Below, in pieces: positions 60,332 to 64,000 of a stretch of DNA of 64,000 bases. Every line of letters starts with the position of its first letter. Within the stretch, counting starts at the first letter, position 1. A model generated the notes under the pieces. That model saw only the letters and a program-made list of their open reading frames with translations. It had not been told where the DNA came from and did not search any database. The position numbers and the translations under genes are program-made. The DNA is taken from IMG/VR virus record IMGVR_UViG_3300021961_000042, positions 1 through 64,000 of that record; one strand, 5' to 3'. This stretch comes from a virus.

Positions 60332-61125
60332 ATATAGGTGTATTTTACCAATCGGGACATAAATTAGTGGCATGCTACAAGGCGTTAGAACAATTAAGAA
60401 AAATCTACCCTAATGTACCTGTCGCATTATTTGAAGATGGATCTGATATTTTAGAACCCGTTGCAAAAAAGTTTAACTGTGATTACACTTGGTTAGAACA
60501 ACAAGGAGTGAATAATCCAACATCGGGGAGAGTTTTTGTAAAAGAAAACGGACAACTTGATTGGTTAAAAAGAATATATGATGCCTGTACTACAACATTA
60601 AAAGATGTTGATTGGGTTTTACATTATGAGGATGATGTTTGGTGTCGATTTGAAATAACAAAACCACCTAAGTTTGATATTTCAGGGGCAAATGGTCCAT
60701 TATATACTAAAGAACTTTATCAATATTTAAAAAATAAATTTAACGTATTGGACGAATCTAGACATCATTGGAGTCATTTAGGTTCATTAGAAAGTTATGG
60801 TGCTTGTGGAGGAACTATATTTAATAGAGAAAAATTTATTGAAATTTATAATAGATTAGATGAAGTACCGTGGAGTGAAATTTATAAATTAGATTCAAGA
60901 CCTATTGAATGGTGCGACGCAACACTATCATTTTTGTTTCAGTTTTTTGGTTATACTAGTGGTGTTTGGGAGGATTGGGCACAATACGATTCAAAAAATA
61001 TAGGTAATTGGTGGGATAAAACAGGGTGGTCAGTACCTATGGAAGAACAACCAAATGTTGCTTTTTTACACGCATATAAACATTTTTATAATTATAAACC
61101 TGAAGAAGTAATTTTAGATTTATAA
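60328..61125 (+). CDS. Second glycosyltransferase-like protein
   Basis: A 265-residue protein, start chosen at the ATGA overlap with the upstream transferase. NIGVFYQSGHKLVACYKALE begins a Rossmann-like nucleotide-sugar fold. KDVDWVLHYEDDVWCRFEIT near residues 95-114 has an E-D-D motif suited to metal and sugar-nucleotide binding. GACGGTIFNREKFIEIY is the acceptor-side motif seen in GT-A enzymes. The C-terminal part contains EWCDATLSFLFQFFGY. Co-translation with the GlcNAc-type transferase suggests the two enzymes act in one pathway, building a di- or longer saccharide. Confidence 0.75.
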   Translation: MNIGVFYQSGHKLVACYKALEQLRKIYPNVPVALFEDGSDILEPVAKKFNCDYTWLEQQGVNNPTSGRVFVKENGQLDWLKRIYDACTTTLKDVDWVLHYEDDVWCRFEITKPPKFDISGANGPLYTKELYQYLKNKFNVLDESRHHWSHLGSLESYGACGGTIFNREKFIEIYNRLDEVPWSEIYKLDSRPIEWCDATLSFLFQFFGYTSGVWEDWAQYDSKNIGNWWDKTGWSVPMEEQPNVAFLHAYKHFYNYKPEEVILDL

Positions 61126-61139
61126 AACAAAAGTTAGAT

Positions 61140-61158
61140 TATTTATATAATATAAAAA
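61140..61158 (+). promoter_or_regulatory. Putative late promoter element, second adhesin cassette
   Basis: TATTTATATAATATAAAAA, 4 nt before the ATG at 61163. Confidence 0.55.
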
Positions 61159-61162
61159 TTAG

Positions 61163-62779
61163 ATGGCAGATTTAAGATTTCAAGGTTGTTGTTATGACGC
61201 TTATCAATATGTGACGGACGATACCGCTTGGGTAGCGACTGGTGGTACTGCAACAACAGGTTTAACATATCATTTTTCGGGAGACCCTATTGTACCTGAT
61301 GGGTGTTATACTATTGTATCGGCTTTTACTTCAGGGTTTACTGCAACAACATTTACAAATTTAGATGGAACTTATACTTTACAAACCGATTGTTCAGATA
61401 CGTTATGTGCTACTGGTGATTGTTGTAGTAATGAAGTTTGTATTTCGATAAACTTTAGTGGATACACAGCAATAACCGGAAATTATAATGTTTCTGGATA
61501 TAATAATGGATATCCATTTTGGACAGGAGGAACAAATCCGGGTTACCTTTTTTATGATAACACTAAATGGTGTTTATCTACAGGACTTACAGGTAATTGT
61601 TTTTTTTATGGATCACAACCAACAACACAAACTTGTCCTGATTTAGACTCAACAATTTTAAACAATGGTGTTTGTCCTTCAGGATCTACACCATCTGACC
61701 CATGTTCATTATTAGATTTTGATATTTTATTGGAATGTGAAATACCAACACCTACACCAACACCTACACCCACACCCACTCCTACACCCACTCCTACACC
61801 CACACCAACTCCAAACCTATGCTCAGGTTTTACGGTTTCCATTTCAATATCAGGATCACCAGCACCTTTACCCCCACCCACACCTACACCTACACCCACA
61901 CCAACCATGTATCCAATTTTATCATCGGTTACTTACGTAGTGGATAGTGGGTTATTTGATTGTGCAAATGTTAAGCAATTAGTAGACTGTGATACAGGTT
62001 TAAGTTATTATGTAACAGGACCTATAACATTTTCAGGATCAGGAGTTACAACAGGGACAACATTTTTGGCGGTTATTAATGGAACTTATAAATGCGTGAC
62101 ATACCAAAATGATATATTTGGTAGTGTTTCAAATTATTTGAATTCAGTTCAAGCCATTTATATATCGGGATGTACGTCTTGTATTGCACCTACACCCACA
62201 CCAACCGCAACACCTACACCTACACCTACTCCGACACCTACTCCGACACCTACACCTACTCCGACATTTCCGGTAAATGCTCAATTTATATTTACATCTT
62301 GTACAAATAACAGTATGATCATTCAATACACATATCCAGGATCTACTGTTGATGTTGGAGATGTTTTAAAATCTTCTTCAGGTAGTTGTTATACCTATAT
62401 TGGTAACTTTGTTGGTTATACGCCACCTGCTGGGTTTATATGGTCACAACAAGAGGTATTTACAGGTACTTCTTTTACGGTGTTTAAATCATGTGAGGCA
62501 TGTTTGTTACCAACACCAACACCAACACCGACAGTCACTTCTTGGAATGTAAAGGGCGAATTTAGTTTGAATTGTCCTGTTTGTGAATTAACAAATGGAG
62601 GTACAACACAAACAATATACGCTGACGGATTATTGTTAGAAGATGGTGTTTATGTTTATGAAGATGTTGGATTAACAATTCCGGTATTTGTAACCTACAT
62701 AAAATACGGAACCAAAATATTTGAGGTGAGTTCAACAGGGTTATTAACTGAATATTGTAATGTAAACGGAAATTGTTAA
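61163..62779 (+). CDS. Cysteine-rich multi-domain adhesin with four Thr-Pro linkers
   Basis: A 538-residue protein made of small domains joined by Thr-Pro repeats. Domain 1 (residues 1-190) is rich in cysteine ([18 protein letters not shown], then [12 protein letters not shown]). Short domains follow after linkers at residues ~195-217, ~237-248, ~342-368 and ~450-457. The C-terminal domain ([15 protein letters not shown]) has two cysteines and ends in YCNVNGNC. Each domain likely holds disulfides or a metal, which suits an extracellular adhesin. The composition and Thr-Pro linkers match the SprB-like adhesin at 53868, with which it shares gene context (followed by a 95-residue paralog and a YadA-type fibre). 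Receptor unknown. Confidence 0.75.
   Translation: MADLRFQGCCYDAYQYVTDDTAWVATGGTATTGLTYHFSGDPIVPDGCYTIVSAFTSGFTATTFTNLDGTYTLQTDCSDTLCATGDCCSNEVCISINFSGYTAITGNYNVSGYNNGYPFWTGGTNPGYLFYDNTKWCLSTGLTGNCFFYGSQPTTQTCPDLDSTILNNGVCPSGSTPSDPCSLLDFDILLECEIPTPTPTPTPTPTPTPTPTPTPTPNLCSGFTVSISISGSPAPLPPPTPTPTPTPTMYPILSSVTYVVDSGLFDCANVKQLVDCDTGLSYYVTGPITFSGSGVTTGTTFLAVINGTYKCVTYQNDIFGSVSNYLNSVQAIYISGCTSCIAPTPTPTATPTPTPTPTPTPTPTPTPTFPVNAQFIFTSCTNNSMIIQYTYPGSTVDVGDVLKSSSGSCYTYIGNFVGYTPPAGFIWSQQEVFTGTSFTVFKSCEACLLPTPTPTPTVTSWNVKGEFSLNCPVCELTNGGTTQTIYADGLLLEDGVYVYEDVGLTIPVFVTYIKYGTKIFEVSSTGLLTEYCNVNGNC
61746..62532 (+). repeat. Four Thr-Pro coding repeat tracts
   Basis: Tracts at about 61746-61814, 61871-61906, 62187-62266 and 62510-62532, each a degenerate 6-nt repeat encoding Thr-Pro pairs. 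The first and third contain CACACC and ACACCTACTCCG sub-repeats that could promote slippage or recombination. Confidence 0.88.
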
Positions 62780-62780
62780 T

Positions 62781-63065
62781 ATGGCACAAATTGTAACATT
62801 AAATTCAACAACAGGTACATTCCCATTAGATGTTTGGGTATGTGATGGGTGTGTTTCCACATCTACTTGTTTATATATTGGAACAACATCTTCATTACCT
62901 TATAATTTTACATTACCATCTTTTTTTGAAGAAAGTCCATCGTACTCAATAAAAGTTATTGATGCAAATGAATGTGAATATTGTTTAACCGACAGTTCAT
63001 TTAAAGAGTTTATGGATGACGATATTTTTATATTTATGGACGATACACCATATGAATTTCAATAA
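62781..63065 (+). CDS. 94-residue fibre-associated protein, copy 3
   Basis: The third member of the small family at 56637 and 56940. It opens MAQIVTLNSTTGTFPLDVWV and continues with CDGCVSTSTCLYIG and KVIDANECEYCLTDS; the acidic end MDDDIFIFMDDTPYEFQ is shared with copy 2. It starts one base after the stop of the Thr-Pro adhesin and precedes the second YadA-type fibre, mirroring the arrangement at 53868-59090. Function unknown; an adaptor or chaperone for the adhesin or fibre is inferred only from this conserved position. Confidence 0.7.
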   Translation: MAQIVTLNSTTGTFPLDVWVCDGCVSTSTCLYIGTTSSLPYNFTLPSFFEESPSYSIKVIDANECEYCLTDSSFKEFMDDDIFIFMDDTPYEFQ

Positions 63066-63070
63066 ACTTA

Positions 63071-63086
63071 TATATATTATATAAAA
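63071..63086 (+). promoter_or_regulatory. Possible late promoter element, second fibre
   Basis: TATATATTATATAAAA, 3 nt before the ATG at 63090. An AT-only variant of the family. Confidence 0.35.
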
Positions 63087-63089
63087 GAC

Positions 63090-63950
63090 ATGGCAAAATT
63101 AACTGATAAAACATTAGCACAAGCAACAGCAATAACACCAACGACGTTGATACATATTGTGTATACAGGAGATCCTTCGCAGAATGCTGCAGGATCTTCG
63201 TATAAAGCGGAATTAGGTCAATTAACTACGATATTTGGTAGTGGTGGTAATTATTGGACATCGGGATCAAGTGGTACAGACTCTGTAGTCATAATAAATT
63301 CAAGTGGGGCTGACGCCACCGCAAATAGAGCATTGGCTTGGGGTAATCAAACACTGGCTTCAGGTTCTGATTCCACCGCTAGCGGATTTCAGACACAAGC
63401 GACTGGGTCAACATCGACCGCTCAAGGATATGAAACAATTGCTGGGGGCAGTAGATCACATGCGGAAGGGTTCCAAACTAGAGCGATAGGAACTAATTCA
63501 CATGCCGAAGGAAATGCCTGTGAGGCGAATGGAAACACGTCACACGCAGAAGGTTGGGTATGTTTGGCGAACGGAGATTTTTCACACGCAGAAGGTTGGA
63601 CAACTACTGCGGATGGAGATAGGTCCCATTCCCAAGGATATCTAACCGTTGCTAGTGGTAATAAATCACACGCGGGTGGAGATTCCTCAATTGCATCAGG
63701 GGAGACATCATTCATTCATTCAACTAATTCATTAGTCACTGGTACAAGAAGTGTATTATTGGGAGGACAGAATTTAACAGGAACAACAGACGATACCGTT
63801 TATGTACCTAATTTTATTATAAAAACATCTTATACACCAACTAGTACCGCTGATGTTGCTGGTGAACCCGGTTCTATAACATGGGACGATGATAATTTTT
63901 ATTATAAAACTAATAATGGTTGGTTTATAGTTACAGGATCTACTTTCTAA
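63090..63950 (+). CDS. Second tail fibre with short SHAEG-repeat head
   Basis: A 286-residue paralog of the fibre at 57249. The N-terminal ~50 residues are nearly identical in protein (AITPTTLIHIVYTGDPSQN), although the DNA differs at many third codon positions. Residues ~85-210 have A-S-G-x-x-S repeats, including four SHAEG and two variant units (SHSQG, SHAGG), a much shorter beta-roll than the seventeen units of the other fibre. The C-terminal ~70 residues (IIKTSYTPTSTADVAGEPGS, then WDDDNFYYKTNNGWF) form a small beta domain that is common at the ends of phage structural proteins. Probably an alternative or accessory fibre. Confidence 0.83.
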   Translation: MAKLTDKTLAQATAITPTTLIHIVYTGDPSQNAAGSSYKAELGQLTTIFGSGGNYWTSGSSGTDSVVIINSSGADATANRALAWGNQTLASGSDSTASGFQTQATGSTSTAQGYETIAGGSRSHAEGFQTRAIGTNSHAEGNACEANGNTSHAEGWVCLANGDFSHAEGWTTTADGDRSHSQGYLTVASGNKSHAGGDSSIASGETSFIHSTNSLVTGTRSVLLGGQNLTGTTDDTVYVPNFIIKTSYTPTSTADVAGEPGSITWDDDNFYYKTNNGWFIVTGSTF

Positions 63951-63951
63951 A

Positions 63952-64000
63952 ATGGTTAATTATAGTGCAAATACATGTGATATTATTACTTTATACCCTT
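63952..64000 (+). CDS. Start of a further gene, truncated by the window end
   Basis: An ATG 1 nt after the preceding stop opens a frame with no stop to the window end (MVNYSANTCDIITLYP). The tight spacing and a cysteine early in the sequence fit another adhesin-region gene. Only 16 codons are visible, so no family can be named. Confidence 0.45.
   Translation, partial: MVNYSANTCDIITLYP

Noticed and set aside
61606-61908. Long minus-strand open frame rich in Gly-Val repeats
   Set aside because: It is the mirror image of the Thr-Pro coding repeat on the plus strand; there is no promoter or independent support.

Overview
The window is part of the genome of a large, contractile-tailed, T4-like phage that most likely infects a member of the Bacteroidota. 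Family membership is clear from a T4-type replication and recombination set (family B DNA polymerase, gp32-like ssDNA-binding protein, UvsX recombinase, RNase H/FEN-type 5' nuclease, gp41/DnaB helicase) and a T4-type tail set (sheath gp18, tube gp19, gp26-like protein, tape measure, wedge proteins gp53, gp25 and gp6). Four features point to a Bacteroidota host. The DNA is strongly AT-rich. Starts lack Shine-Dalgarno sequences and have A-rich leaders. The replication cluster has a Bacteroidota-type promoter (TTTG, 19 nt, TATATTTG). The tail-fibre genes carry SprB-like, PKD and CarboxypepD-regulatory-like modules typical of Bacteroidota surface proteins. No integrase, lysogeny gene, tRNA or CRISPR array was seen.

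Layout. 1-1572: C-terminal half of DNA polymerase. 1569-5542, minus strand: a beta-rich small protein, a putative neck protein, a manganese-type superoxide dismutase and an SNF2-family helicase. 5602-7349: putative neck and tail-completion proteins. 7344-7499, minus: a tiny RHH-like protein next to an inverted repeat. 7636-15538: sheath, a HAD-family protein, tail tube, a tail-assembly chaperone pair with a possible +1 frameshift, and the tape measure. 15578-28346: two giant baseplate proteins flanking gp53. 28358-29053: an acidic, Pro/Gly-rich protein. 29154-36419: replication, recombination and nucleotide metabolism, with a class II (B12-dependent) ribonucleotide reductase. 36460-37542: an unknown protein with an OmpA-like region. 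37588-53868: baseplate wedge and giant peripheral virion proteins. 53868-64000: an adhesion region with two related fibre cassettes separated by two glycosyltransferase genes; the window ends inside another gene.

How it works together. Transcription units on both strands begin with a recurring AT-only element, TATTTATA(A/T)..., placed 3-33 nt (mostly 3-17) before the first ATG. It is probably this phage's late promoter, the counterpart of T4 TATAAATA. Within tail operons, genes are often joined by TAATG stop-start overlaps. The morphogenesis genes build neck, sheath, tube, baseplate and fibres. The replication cluster, under a host-like promoter, would be expressed earlier.

The most unusual signals are as follows. 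(i) Several unrelated proteins (SOD, HAD protein, acidic Pro/Gly-rich protein, OmpA-like protein) have short, helical, charged N-termini ending in L-x-E-type sites, which resemble T4 capsid-targeting propeptides. This raises the possibility that a superoxide dismutase is packaged in the head. (ii) A seven-unit delta-60 beta-propeller and a hydrophobic hairpin lie inside a 2098-residue virion protein. (iii) The tail adhesins carry host-like SprB modules and Thr-Pro linkers, with glycosyltransferases encoded between the cassettes.
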